Shown: positions 8,549 through 16,804, numbered from the stretch's first letter. The stretch: 64,000 nt of DNA from Bradyrhizobium sp. Ghvi (GCF_900115265.1 NZ_FOVU01000005.1:310001-374000); one strand, 5' to 3'. Program-made: numbers and translations. Notes: a model not told the origin generated them from the sequence alone.

Positions 8549-8618
8549 CCTACGCGGTATCCCGGGCTTCGAAAATTTCGCGAGATATCTTAAGGGGGGT
8601 TACCTACGTAGTATTCCG
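8549..8618 (-). promoter_or_regulatory. Tandem FixJ-type operators upstream of fixK2
   Basis: Two copies of CCTACG-YR-GTAT-YCCG begin at 8549 and 8603, 54 bases apart in the same orientation (13 of 16 positions identical). The second copy contains the perfect palindrome CTACGTAG (8604-8611), which resembles the GTAMGTAG core reported for FixJ targets. The far copy lies where an activator would bind; the near copy lies 21 bases before the fixK2 start codon, where binding would block transcription. The remaining bases between fixK2 and the small secreted protein show no gene. Confidence 0.5.
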
Positions 8619-8724
8619 TAGGCGACCCACAGGGCCGGTGTTCTCACACTTCGGTGTCCGGGAAATATCGTGTCTCCAACGCAAGTCTGGTCATCGGAAG
8701 CCTTCACGCCAACGGAGACACCAG

Positions 8725-8979
8725 ATGATATCGAAATCTATCCCGCCTCTTCTGGCTGCGCTGTTGCTTGCGCTGCTACCGGACATGTCAGCGACAGCGC
8801 GGCCTCGACTCAACACCATCCACAGCCACCCGCACTCGAACCCGATCGAGGGCCGGCAGATCGCGGCTCCGCCGTGGAGCGCCGCCTGCATGACGGATCA
8901 CGGCCCGAGCGAATGCGGCGAGCCGATGTGGATCTATGGTCCTCGCAGCGAGATCACACAGTACAGAAGCGCGTTCTGA
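8725..8979 (+). CDS. Small exported protein of unknown function
   Basis: An 84-residue protein starting at an ATG after GGAGACACCAG. The first 24-26 residues form a signal peptide with a leucine/alanine-rich core (SIPPLLAALLLALLPDM) and an ALA-like end (SATA). The mature part is short, with a His-rich stretch (TIHSHPHSNP) and two cysteines (Cys55 and Cys64) that could form a disulfide. It lies in the divergent space between fixK2 and the 138-aa receiver gene, and its 3' end is 12 bases from that gene's stop. No family was recognised. The clear ribosome site and signal peptide make it likely real. Confidence 0.65.
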   Translation: MISKSIPPLLAALLLALLPDMSATARPRLNTIHSHPHSNPIEGRQIAAPPWSAACMTDHGPSECGEPMWIYGPRSEITQYRSAF

Positions 8980-8991
8980 GGCCTATCCCGG

Positions 8992-9408
8992 TTACCGCGA
9001 TCGGTCCTGGATGGCGCGGCGGATGCGCTTGATCAGGTTTTCGTCGAGGAGCGGCTTCAAGATCACGTCCTTCACGCCTGCCGCCGCCGCCCGGGCCGAG
9101 ATATTGCTGTCGGGATAGCCGGTGATCAGGATCACCGGCGTGTCGCCGTTGGATTGGCGCAACCGGCCGGCAAGATCGATGCCGTTGATATCCGGCATCT
9201 TATAGTCGATCACGAAGCAATCCGCCTCGGGCGCACCGCGGGCGTTGAGCAGCGCCGTGCCATTCCTGAACGTCCGCACGGCGAAGCCGTCGGTCTCCAG
9301 CAGGAATCGCAGGGATCCCAACACGGCGGCGTCGTCGTCGACCACAAAAACGGTGGGCTTTGTGGTGGGAGACGGCAGCCGCTCAGGGGGCGCGCTGATC
9401 TCAATCAT
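8992..9408 (-). CDS. Single-domain response regulator between fixJ and fixK2
   Basis: A 138-residue receiver domain with no output domain. The acidic pocket is Asp24-Asp26, the phosphoacceptor Asp68 (VIDYKMPD), with Thr96 and Lys118 completing the active site. The length and location match ORF138 described beside fixLJ and fixK2 in B. japonicum, whose role is not well defined. Without an effector domain it may act as a phosphate sink for FixL or another kinase, or bind a partner protein. A perfect FixK2 box (9443-9456) lies directly upstream, which would place it under control of the regulator it neighbours. Confidence 0.9.
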   Translation of the reverse strand: MIEISAPPERLPSPTTKPTVFVVDDDAAVLGSLRFLLETDGFAVRTFRNGTALLNARGAPEADCFVIDYKMPDINGIDLAGRLRQSNGDTPVILITGYPDSNISARAAAAGVKDVILKPLLDENLIKRIRRAIQDRSR

Positions 9409-9442
9409 GCTGATTGGCTAGCACGGCGCCTGGGAAGGGCCT

Positions 9443-9456
9443 TGACCTGCCTCAAT
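9443..9456 (-). promoter_or_regulatory. FixK2 box upstream of the single-domain receiver gene
   Basis: TTGACCTGCCTCAA matches TTG(A/C)-N6-(T/G)CAA exactly. Its centre is about 41 bases before the start codon, so with usual class II spacing the transcript would start at or next to the ATG. That is tight and leaves open repression or a longer spacing. Confidence 0.55.
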
Positions 9457-9480
9457 TGGATTGGCCTAAATCCGATTGCC

Positions 9481-10098
9481 TCAGTCCTTCAGCATGCCGG
9501 CGCGCATCGCCAGCCGCACCAATTCCGACAGGCTGTTGGCCTGCATCTTGGTCATGACGTTGGCTCTGTAGACCTCGATGGTCCGGGGGCTGATGTCGTA
9601 TTCGCGGGCGATCAGCTTGTTGGACAGGCCGGCGATCAGCCCTTCCATGACCTGGCGTTCCCTGGGACTCAAGGACGCGACACGAGCAGCGATGTCATGG
9701 GCAACGGCCTCATTCTTGGCCGCCGGCTCGGCCTGTCGGATTGCCTGTTCGATCATGGCGGTGAGACGATCGTCCTCGAATGGCTTTTCGAGGAAGTCGA
9801 CGGCGCCGAGCTTCATTGCCTCGACCGCCAGCGGCACGTCGCCATGACCGGTCATGATCAGGATCGGAAACGGGCTTTGCTGCGCCTTCATGCGCTTCAA
9901 GAGCTCGATGCCGTCAAGTCCCGGCATGCGGACGTCGGAGACGACGCAGCCGAAGGCAAGGCCCGGCAGGGCCTCGAGAAAGGCCTGTGCGTCGTCGAAC
10001 AGCGTGACGCCGAAGCCTGCGGAATCCAGCAGGAAGTTCAGCGAATCCCGCATCGCGGCGTCGTCGTCGATGACGTAGATGTGTCCCTTGGTCGTCAT
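9481..10098 (-). CDS. fixJ: FixJ, response regulator of the oxygen-sensing FixLJ system
   Basis: A 205-residue NarL/FixJ-family regulator. The receiver domain (about 1-125) has acidic residues Asp11-13, phosphoacceptor Asp55 in VVSDVRMPG and a Lys in FLEKPF. The C-terminal LuxR-type helix-turn-helix (about 140-200) contains LSPRERQVMEGLIAGLSNK and the recognition helix ISPRTIEVYR. FixL phosphorylates it when oxygen is low, and in Bradyrhizobium its main target is fixK2. The gene lies three bases after fixL, so the two are co-transcribed. Length and organisation are exactly those of known FixJ proteins. Confidence 0.96.
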   Translation of the reverse strand: MTTKGHIYVIDDDAAMRDSLNFLLDSAGFGVTLFDDAQAFLEALPGLAFGCVVSDVRMPGLDGIELLKRMKAQQSPFPILIMTGHGDVPLAVEAMKLGAVDFLEKPFEDDRLTAMIEQAIRQAEPAAKNEAVAHDIAARVASLSPRERQVMEGLIAGLSNKLIAREYDISPRTIEVYRANVMTKMQANSLSELVRLAMRAGMLKD

Positions 10099-10101
10099 GA
10101 A

Positions 10102-11619
10102 TCAGGTCTCATCCGTTGCCGGCAAGGTGAAGCGGAATGTTGCGCCGCCCGATGCGTTGTTCTCGGCCCACATCCGGCCGCCGTGAGCTTCGATGATCGA
10201 GCGGCTGATGGACAGCCCCACGCCCATGCCAGTTTCCTTGGTGGTGAAGAAGGTCTGAAAGAGGTTTGGAAGGACGTCGCTCTGGAAACCGGAGCCGGTG
10301 TCGGAGACCTCGACCTCGATCATGCCGTCGGCGACGCGGGCGTTGGCGACGACGAGCTCGCGCTGCGGCGACTGCGCCATCGCTTCCAGCGCGTTGCGGA
10401 AGAGATTGACCAGCACCTGCTGGATCTGCACCCGGTCTGCGAGGACGAGATCGGCGCCGGGATCGAGGCTGAAGCGGAGCTGCACGTTCTGTTCGCGCGC
10501 GCCGGCGAGCCCGAGTGCACCGGCCTCCTCGATCAGTTTGGAGAGGCTCTCGACCCGCTTCTCCGATTCGCCGCGGGAGACGAAATCGCGCAGCCGCCTG
10601 ATGATCTGGCCGGCGCGCAGGGCCTGCTCGGCCGCGCGGTCCAGCGCGCTTTCGACCTTCGGCGTGTTCGGATCGACGCTGCCGGCGAGCAGCCGCCGCG
10701 ACCCTTTCATGTAATTGCTGATCGCCGCCAATGGCTGGTTGAGCTCGTGGGCGAGCGCCGAGGCCATTTCGCCCATCGCCGTCAGCCGCGAAACGTGCAC
10801 CAGCTCGGATTGCAGCTCCTGGAGCCGCGCCTGGGTCTGCTGGTGCTCGGTGAGGTCGCGCACGAAGCCGGTGAAATAGGGCTCGCCGCCGGACTGCATC
10901 TCGCCGATCGACAGGTGCATCGGGAAGGTGGTCCCGTCGCGCCGCTTGCCGGTCACGATGCGGCCGATGCCGATGATGTGCGGATCGTGGGTGGTGCGAT
11001 AACGCGCGATGTAGCTGTCATGACGGGTGCGGTCCGGCTCCGGCATCAGGATGCTGACGTTCTGGCCGATCGCCTCCTGCTCGGACCAGCCGAACAGACG
11101 CTCGGCGGCCGTGCTGAACAGCTGCATGATGCCATGGCCGTCGATGACGATCATGGCGTCGGGAATGGTATGAAGGATGGACCGGAGATGGGTCTCGCGG
11201 GTGCGCAGCGCTTCCTCGACCTGCTTCTCGTTGTCGATATCGAGGAAGATGCCGCTGAGATGGCGGGCGAGGCCGGCCTCGTCGCGGATCAGCCCGGCGC
11301 GGGCCCTGATCCATTTGCCCCGGTCGGACGTTCCTGCAATCCGGAAGGAAACGTCGAAGCCGCCGCCATGCCCGGTGACCTGCTCGATCGCGCTCTCGAC
11401 CCGTTCGCGGTCCGCCGGCTCGAGACATGACAGGAAAAGGTCATAGCTTGCCGGTTGACCCTGGGCGACGCCGAGCAGCATCCGCGCGGTTTCCGACCAT
11501 TCCAGCTCACGCGTCGTGAGGTCGAGATCCCAGGTGCCGACGCCGAACCCCTCGATTCGGACCCGGAAATGCTCGCCGCGATGATCGTCTGGCGGATGCG
11601 TTACGCGGGTCGGCGACAA
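10102..11619 (-). CDS. fixL: FixL, haem-PAS oxygen-sensor histidine kinase
   Basis: A 505-residue soluble kinase, the same length as B. japonicum FixL. It has an N-terminal PAS domain (about 20-135), a haem-binding PAS domain (about 140-260), a dimerisation domain with phosphorylated His291 (ALAHELNQPL) and an ATPase domain (about 385-500: N-box NLFRNALEAM, G-box GMGVGLSISRSI). The haem ligand His200 (RTRHDSYI) and the distal Arg220 (GIGR) fall at the same numbers as in the characterised protein, which also confirms the start codon. Oxygen bound to haem switches the kinase off; deoxy-FixL phosphorylates FixJ. Confidence 0.97.
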   Translation of the reverse strand: MSPTRVTHPPDDHRGEHFRVRIEGFGVGTWDLDLTTRELEWSETARMLLGVAQGQPASYDLFLSCLEPADRERVESAIEQVTGHGGGFDVSFRIAGTSDRGKWIRARAGLIRDEAGLARHLSGIFLDIDNEKQVEEALRTRETHLRSILHTIPDAMIVIDGHGIMQLFSTAAERLFGWSEQEAIGQNVSILMPEPDRTRHDSYIARYRTTHDPHIIGIGRIVTGKRRDGTTFPMHLSIGEMQSGGEPYFTGFVRDLTEHQQTQARLQELQSELVHVSRLTAMGEMASALAHELNQPLAAISNYMKGSRRLLAGSVDPNTPKVESALDRAAEQALRAGQIIRRLRDFVSRGESEKRVESLSKLIEEAGALGLAGAREQNVQLRFSLDPGADLVLADRVQIQQVLVNLFRNALEAMAQSPQRELVVANARVADGMIEVEVSDTGSGFQSDVLPNLFQTFFTTKETGMGVGLSISRSIIEAHGGRMWAENNASGGATFRFTLPATDET

Positions 11620-11748
11620 GCGATGCTCCTATCCTGATGCGGCGGCTCCGGATGCCGTTACCGCTTGCCGCAATGTCGCCCAAGCCCGACCCGGAGGCAA
11701 GGTCCGTCGTCTTTCCCCGGCTGGTGTCGCGCCCCGGCAGACCGGCGA

Positions 11749-11762
11749 TTGATCTATCTCAT
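11749..11762 (+). promoter_or_regulatory. Imperfect FixK2 box upstream of the stress-protein gene
   Basis: TTGATCTATCTCAT matches TTG(A/C)-N6-(T/G)CAA at all but the last base. Its centre lies about 65 bases before the ATG at 11821, which would place a transcript start near 11797 with a 24-base leader, the usual activator geometry. Confidence 0.4.
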
Positions 11763-11820
11763 CTCCCGGCACGGGGGCAGGCGTACAATTTGCTTGGATT
11801 GATTGCACTGGAGGATCCAC

Positions 11821-12651
11821 ATGACATACGCGACCGTGATGGTCAGCCTGGCGCTGGATCAGCCGAACAACGCGCGCCTCGAGGTCGCAGGCGAGCTTGC
11901 CGAACGATTCGAGGCGGATATCGTCGGGATCGCCGCGGCGCGCTACGCCCCGCCGCTCTATTTCACTGATGGTATCGCGGCCCAGCGACTGATTGATCAG
12001 GGAGAGGGCTCGGTCAAGCGGCGCCTCGCCGATCTGGAGGCGCAATTTCGTGCCGCGACCAGGACGCGCAGCGCGCGCGCCGAATGGCGAAGCGCCATGG
12101 ATTTTCCCGCACGATACGTCCTGGCGCAGGCGCGCTGCGCCGACATCGTCGTCAGCGGCGGGCAGAGCCCGATCTTCTCCGACGCCTTTTCGCTGGTCAG
12201 CCCCAGGGATCTGGTGATGCAGACCGGCCGACCGCTGCTGGTTGTGCCCGACCGGATCAACTGGCTCGATGCGCGCAGCGTGCTGGTGGCCTGGAAGGAC
12301 ACGCCGGAGGCGCGACGGGCGGTGGCCGACGCGCTGCCGCTGCTGCGCAAGGCCAAGGACGTCGTCATCATCGAGATTCCGGAAGCGGACGATGACCGCT
12401 CGGCGGTCATGGCGCATGTCAGCGACGTCGCCGCATGGCTCGCCCGCCACGGCGTCACCGCGACGGCGCGCGTCCCGGAAGCGGGGAACGAAGCCGCCGC
12501 CGTGCAATTGGAGAGACTAGCAGACGATCTCGGCGCCGGCCTGATCGTCGCTGGTGCCTACGGTCATTCCCGCTTCCGCGAGCTCATTCTCGGCGGCGTC
12601 ACTGAATATCTGGTCACGCAAACCGCCCGCTGCGTGCTGTTGTCGCACTGA
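11821..12651 (+). CDS. Universal stress protein (UspA family)
   Basis: A 276-residue protein of the tandem UspA type. The C-terminal half ends in the ATP-binding signature G-AYGHSRFREL-ILGGVTE followed by VLLSH, the classic Usp closing strand; the N-terminal half is a more degenerate Usp fold beginning MTYATVMVSLALDQ. The start is the ATG at 11821 after GGAGGATCCAC, not the TTG 18 bases earlier. Usp proteins are cytoplasmic and help cells survive growth arrest or low oxygen by an unclear mechanism. The place between fixL and fixNOQP and the FixK2-like box suggest microaerobic expression, with the CBS gene 38 bases downstream in the same operon. Confidence 0.88.
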   Translation: MTYATVMVSLALDQPNNARLEVAGELAERFEADIVGIAAARYAPPLYFTDGIAAQRLIDQGEGSVKRRLADLEAQFRAATRTRSARAEWRSAMDFPARYVLAQARCADIVVSGGQSPIFSDAFSLVSPRDLVMQTGRPLLVVPDRINWLDARSVLVAWKDTPEARRAVADALPLLRKAKDVVIIEIPEADDDRSAVMAHVSDVAAWLARHGVTATARVPEAGNEAAAVQLERLADDLGAGLIVAGAYGHSRFRELILGGVTEYLVTQTARCVLLSH

Positions 12652-12689
12652 CGGCAAGACCGGCAGAGAACAATCGATGAGGACGCGCC

Positions 12690-13115
12690 GTGTACAAATT
12701 TCTTGAGCAGACCGTCGAAGGTTACATGACGCGCAACGTCAGCACGGTGCAGCGTGACCAGAATCTGCTCGCTCTCAGCGAGATGTTCGAGCAGGACGAT
12801 TTCAACTCCTATCCGGTCGAGGACGATGGTCAAGTCGTCGGTATCGTCACCAAGTTCGACATCCTGAAGTGCTTTGCGTTCACGCCGAGCCAGATGCTGC
12901 CGCGCTATCGCGATCTGATGAGCCGCAAGGTCGGCGACGTCATGACGCCCGAATTCATCTATGTCAGCCCCGACACGCGGCTGACACGCGTGCTCCAGAT
13001 CATGGTCGAACACCGCATCCGGAGCATCATCGTGCTCGACAGCAGCCAAAAGCTGGTCGGAATCGTCGCACGCCAGGATGTCATCGCAGCACTGAAGGCG
13101 ACCGCGAACGACTGA
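12690..13115 (+). CDS. CBS-domain pair protein
   Basis: A 141-residue protein made of two CBS motifs and nothing else. The first covers about residues 8-65 (VEGYMTRNVSTV...VVGIVTKFDIL), the second about 78-138 (VGDVMTPEFIYVSPDTRL...LVGIVARQDVI). CBS pairs form Bateman modules that bind adenine nucleotides and report energy state to partner proteins. It starts at a GTG preceded by GATGAGGACG. It follows the Usp gene closely and precedes fixNOQP, an order kept in Bradyrhizobium, so it is probably expressed with the microaerobic genes. Its partner is unknown. Confidence 0.88.
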   Translation: MYKFLEQTVEGYMTRNVSTVQRDQNLLALSEMFEQDDFNSYPVEDDGQVVGIVTKFDILKCFAFTPSQMLPRYRDLMSRKVGDVMTPEFIYVSPDTRLTRVLQIMVEHRIRSIIVLDSSQKLVGIVARQDVIAALKATAND

Positions 13116-13143
13116 CGCGACCTCCTTGAATCCTGCGGTTCCA

Positions 13144-13163
13144 CCTCCGTGATTTTCCGGAGG
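13144..13163 (+). terminator. Hairpin after the Usp-CBS operon
   Basis: CCTCCG at 13144-13149 pairs with CGGAGG at 13158-13163 across a T-rich loop (TGATTTTC). It lies 28 bases after the CBS stop and before the fixN promoter. No T-run follows, so it is a moderate candidate. Confidence 0.4.
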
Positions 13164-13255
13164 CTGTGGCACGTCATCGACTCGGCCCGACATCCAAGAG
13201 ATTGATATCGCTCGCCGACCGGAAGCAGCCCCGCATTAACAGAAATCCATCTATC

Positions 13256-13269
13256 TTGATTTCAATCAA
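13256..13269 (+). promoter_or_regulatory. FixK2 box of the fixNOQP operon
   Basis: TTGATTTCAATCAA is a perfect symmetrical FNR/FixK site (TTGAT-N4-ATCAA). Its centre is about 64 bases before the fixN ATG, placing a transcript start near 13303 with a leader of about 25 bases, the standard arrangement for FixK2 activation of the cbb3 oxidase operon. Confidence 0.9.
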
Positions 13270-13326
13270 TTCCCCGCGAGGGCGAATGTGGTTTCTGGCA
13301 GCGTGTTCTTTCAGAGAGAATCCGCG

Positions 13327-14976
13327 ATGCCCCAGCCCTCCATCTCGAAAACCATGACGACAGGCGAAAGCGGCCTGGCGTTCATATTCGCGGTCACTGC
13401 CTTCCTGTGCCTGGTCGCTTCGGCCAAGGCGCTCGATGCGCCGTTCGCCTTCCATGCTGCGCTGAGTGCGGCGGCGAGCTTGGCCGCGGTATTCTTCATC
13501 ATCAACCGCTATTACGACCGCCCGGCGTCGCTGCCGCCCCAGGAGATCAACGGCCGGCCCAACTACAATCTGGGCCCGATCAAGTTCACCGCCTTCATGG
13601 CGATGTTCTGGGGCATCGCAGGCTTCCTGGTCGGGCTCATCATTGCCTCGCAGCTGGCCTGGCCCGCGCTGAACTTCGACCTGCAATGGATTCAATTCGG
13701 CCGGCTCCGGCCACTGCACACCTCCGCGGTGATTTTCGCCTTCGGCGGCAACGTGCTGATCGGCACGTCGTTCTACGTCGTGCAGAAATCCTGCCGCGCG
13801 CGCCTTGCCGGCGACCTCGCGCCCTGGTTCGTCGTGCTCGGCTACAACTATTTCATTCTCATCGCCGGCACGGGCTATCTGCTCGGCGTCACCCAGTCCA
13901 AGGAATATGCCGAACCCGAATGGTATGCCGATCTCTGGCTCACCGTCGTTTGGGTTTGCTATCTGCTGGTCTTTCTCGGCACCATCCTCAAGCGCAAGGA
14001 ACCGCATATCTTCGTCGCGAACTGGTTCTATCTCGCCTTCATCGTGACGATCGCGGTTCTGCACCTCGGCAACAACCCCGCGCTGCCGGTGTCGGTGTTC
14101 GGTTCGAAGTCCTACATCGTCTGGGGCGGCATTCAGGATGCGATGTTCCAGTGGTGGTACGGCCATAACGCGGTCGGCTTCTTCCTGACCGCCGGCTTCC
14201 TCGCCATCATGTACTACTTCATTCCGAAGCGCGCGGAACGGCCGGTCTATTCCTATCGGCTCTCGATCATCCACTTCTGGGCGCTGATCTTCCTCTACAT
14301 CTGGGCCGGCCCGCACCATCTGCACTATACGGCGCTGCCGGACTGGACGCAGACGCTCGGCATGACCTTCTCGATCATGCTCTGGATGCCCTCCTGGGGC
14401 GGCATGATCAACGGCCTGATGACGCTGTCGGGCGCCTGGGACAAGCTGCGCACCGATCCCGTGCTTCGTATGCTCGTCGTCTCCGTCGCCTTCTACGGCA
14501 TGTCGACCTTCGAAGGTCCGATGATGTCGATCAAGGTGGTCAACTCGCTTAGCCACTATACCGACTGGACCATCGGCCACGTGCATTCCGGCGCGCTCGG
14601 CTGGGTGGGCTTCGTCTCCTTCGGCGCGCTGTACTGCCTGGTGCCGTGGGTCTGGAATCGCAAGGGCCTCTACAGCCTCAAGCTCGTCAACTGGCACTTC
14701 TGGATCGCCACCCTCGGCATCGTTCTCTACATCTCGGCGATGTGGGTGTCCGGCATCCTCCAGGGTCTGATGTGGCGCGCCTACACTTCGCTCGGCTTCC
14801 TCGAATATTCCTTCATCGAGACCGTCGAGGCGATGCATCCCTTCTACATCATCCGCGCCGCCGGCGGAGCACTGTTCCTGATCGGCGCCCTGATCATGGC
14901 TTACAATCTCTGGATGACGGTTCGCGTCGGCGAACAGGAAGTCCAGATGCCCGTCGCTCTTCAGCCGGCGGAGTGA
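13327..14976 (+). CDS. fixN: Cytochrome cbb3 oxidase subunit I
   Basis: A 549-residue haem-copper oxidase core subunit (CcoN type) with about twelve membrane helices. It should hold haem b, haem b3 and CuB, reduce oxygen to water and pump protons with very high oxygen affinity. Conserved ligands are visible in RPLHTSAVIFAFGGN, WWYGHNAVGFF, the AGPHHLHY pair and DWTIGHVHSGALGW. The ATG at 13327 follows AGAGAGAATCC; an upstream in-frame GTG at 13288 is less likely because it leaves no room for the promoter. It is first in fixNOQP, with FixO 10 bases downstream, and is controlled by the FixK2 box at 13256. Confidence 0.96.
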   Translation: MPQPSISKTMTTGESGLAFIFAVTAFLCLVASAKALDAPFAFHAALSAAASLAAVFFIINRYYDRPASLPPQEINGRPNYNLGPIKFTAFMAMFWGIAGFLVGLIIASQLAWPALNFDLQWIQFGRLRPLHTSAVIFAFGGNVLIGTSFYVVQKSCRARLAGDLAPWFVVLGYNYFILIAGTGYLLGVTQSKEYAEPEWYADLWLTVVWVCYLLVFLGTILKRKEPHIFVANWFYLAFIVTIAVLHLGNNPALPVSVFGSKSYIVWGGIQDAMFQWWYGHNAVGFFLTAGFLAIMYYFIPKRAERPVYSYRLSIIHFWALIFLYIWAGPHHLHYTALPDWTQTLGMTFSIMLWMPSWGGMINGLMTLSGAWDKLRTDPVLRMLVVSVAFYGMSTFEGPMMSIKVVNSLSHYTDWTIGHVHSGALGWVGFVSFGALYCLVPWVWNRKGLYSLKLVNWHFWIATLGIVLYISAMWVSGILQGLMWRAYTSLGFLEYSFIETVEAMHPFYIIRAAGGALFLIGALIMAYNLWMTVRVGEQEVQMPVALQPAE

Positions 14977-14986
14977 GGAGCTTCCC

Positions 14987-15721
14987 ATGTCGTTCTGGAC
15001 ACGCCACCAAATTCTCGAAAAGAACTCGATCGTCCTGGTCTTGGGCATCCTGCTCGTGGTCGCGATCGGCGGTCTCGTCGAGATCACCCCGCTGTTCTAC
15101 CTCAAGAGCACGATCGAGAAGGTCGACGGCGTCAGGCCCTACACGCCGCTGGAACTCGCCGGGCGCAACATCTACGTCCGCGAAGGCTGCTATCTCTGCC
15201 ACTCGCAGATGATCCGCCCGTTGCGCGACGAGGTCGAGCGCTACGGCCACTTCTCGCTCGCCGCCGAGAGCATGTTCGACCACCCGTTCCAATGGGGCTC
15301 GAAGCGCACCGGTCCTGACCTTGCCCGCGTCGGCGCCAAATATTCCGACGACTGGCACGTCACCCATCTGACCAACCCGCGTGCGATCGTTCCGCAGTCG
15401 GTGATGCCGGGCTATCCGTTCCTCGCCAGGACCGAAGTCGATCCGGACGCGATCGCCGACCACATGCGTACGCTGCGGACGGTGGGCGTGCCCTATACCG
15501 ACGACCAGATCGCCAATGCGGCCGCCGACATGAAGGCCCAGGCCGATCCGGACAATGCCGGCACTGACGCCTTCACCAAGCGCTACGCCAAGGCCGTCGT
15601 GCGCAATTTCGACGGCAAGCCGGGCACTCCGACCGAGATGGATGCGCTGATCGCGTACCTCCAGATGCTCGGCACGCTCGTCGACTTCAAGCTCTACAAC
15701 GAGAAAGCCAATCTTCGCTGA
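14987..15721 (+). CDS. fixO: Cytochrome cbb3 oxidase subunit II (monohaem cytochrome c)
   Basis: A 244-residue membrane-anchored cytochrome c (CcoO). One N-terminal membrane helix (about 12-33, IVLVLGILLVVAIGGLVEI) is followed by a periplasmic domain with the haem c site CYLCH at residues 68-72 and an axial methionine downstream (VMPGYPF). It passes electrons from FixP to the FixN core. Length and motifs are normal for the family. It is translated from an ATG just after GGAGCTTCCC and is the second gene of the operon. Confidence 0.96.
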   Translation: MSFWTRHQILEKNSIVLVLGILLVVAIGGLVEITPLFYLKSTIEKVDGVRPYTPLELAGRNIYVREGCYLCHSQMIRPLRDEVERYGHFSLAAESMFDHPFQWGSKRTGPDLARVGAKYSDDWHVTHLTNPRAIVPQSVMPGYPFLARTEVDPDAIADHMRTLRTVGVPYTDDQIANAAADMKAQADPDNAGTDAFTKRYAKAVVRNFDGKPGTPTEMDALIAYLQMLGTLVDFKLYNEKANLR

Positions 15722-15734
15722 GAAGGCATCCCCG

Positions 15735-15899
15735 ATGAAAGCCATCCTGACACTCGACAATCTCGCGTCCGGTCTCGTGACCACGATCTGGACGCCGGTC
15801 TTCGTCGCGATCTTTCTCGCGATCATCGCCTACGCGTTTTGGCCCCGCAACAAGGCTGCGTTCGACGATGCGGCCAGCTTGCCCCTGCGGGAGGAGTGA
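15735..15899 (+). CDS. fixQ: Cytochrome cbb3 oxidase small subunit FixQ
   Basis: A 54-residue single-helix protein (MKAILTLDNLASGLVTTIWT, then PVFVAIFLAIIAYAFWP, and a short acidic tail). The hydrophobic helix followed by WPRNK is typical of CcoQ/FixQ, which stabilises the cbb3 complex during assembly and with oxygen. It sits in the usual position, 13 bases after fixO and 6 bases before fixP, with an AGAAGG ribosome site upstream. Confidence 0.93.
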   Translation: MKAILTLDNLASGLVTTIWTPVFVAIFLAIIAYAFWPRNKAAFDDAASLPLREE

Positions 15900-15905
15900 G
15901 AGATC

Positions 15906-16781
15906 ATGACCGACCATCATAGCGAAATCGATTCCGTCACCGGCAGGGCCACGACCGGTCATGAATGGGACGGCATCAAGGAGCTCAACACGCCACTGCC
16001 GCGCTGGTGGGTGATCTGCTTCTACCTGACCATCGTCTGGGCCATCGCCTACTGGGTCGTCTATCCGGCCTGGCCGCTGATCTCGAGCAACACGACGGGC
16101 CTGTTCGGCTACTCATCGCGCGCCGACGTCGCGGTCGAGCTTGCCAATCTCGAGAAGATCCGCGGTGACAAGATGGCGGCGCTGGGCACGGCGTCGCTCG
16201 CCGACATCGAAAAGGACCCGGCCTTGCTGGCGCTCGCCCGCGCCAAGGGCAAGACCGTGTTTGGCGACAATTGCGCGCCGTGCCACGGCTCGGGCGCCGC
16301 CGGCGCCAAGGGCTTCCCGAACCTGAACGACGACGAATGGCTCTGGGGCGGCTCGCTCGAGCAGATCATGCAAACCATCCAGTTCGGCGCACGCTCCGGC
16401 CACCCCAAAACCCATGAGGGCCAGATGCTGGCCTTCGGCAAGGACGGCGTGCTGAAGCCGGACGAGATCGTCACGGTGGCCAATTACGTGCGCTCGCTGT
16501 CGGGCCTGCCGACCCGGAGCGGCTATGACGCCGCCAAGGGCGAGAAGATCTTCGCCGACAATTGCGTCGCCTGCCATGGCGACGGCGGCAAGGGCAACCA
16601 GGAGCTCGGCGCGCCCAACCTGACCGACAAGATCTGGCTCTACGGCTCCGACGAGGCGGTTCTGATCGAAACCATCACCAACGGCCGTGCCGGTGTCATG
16701 CCGGCGTGGGAAGGGCGTCTCGACCCCGCCACCATCAAGGCGATGGCGGTTTACGTCCACTCGCTGGGCGGCGGCAAATAG
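15906..16781 (+). CDS. fixP: Cytochrome cbb3 oxidase subunit III (dihaem cytochrome c)
   Basis: A 291-residue dihaem cytochrome c (CcoP). The N-terminus has the typical cytoplasmic stretch, then a membrane helix (about 36-60, WWVICFYLTIVWAIAYWVVY). The periplasmic part has two haem c sites, CAPCH at 123-127 and CVACH at 220-224, with methionines downstream as axial ligands. It accepts electrons from the bc1 complex or soluble cytochromes and gives them to FixO. It is the last gene of fixNOQP; a terminator-like hairpin follows. Confidence 0.96.
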   Translation: MTDHHSEIDSVTGRATTGHEWDGIKELNTPLPRWWVICFYLTIVWAIAYWVVYPAWPLISSNTTGLFGYSSRADVAVELANLEKIRGDKMAALGTASLADIEKDPALLALARAKGKTVFGDNCAPCHGSGAAGAKGFPNLNDDEWLWGGSLEQIMQTIQFGARSGHPKTHEGQMLAFGKDGVLKPDEIVTVANYVRSLSGLPTRSGYDAAKGEKIFADNCVACHGDGGKGNQELGAPNLTDKIWLYGSDEAVLIETITNGRAGVMPAWEGRLDPATIKAMAVYVHSLGGGK

Positions 16782-16804
16782 CCGATCAGCGGTCAACGGT
16801 TCCA

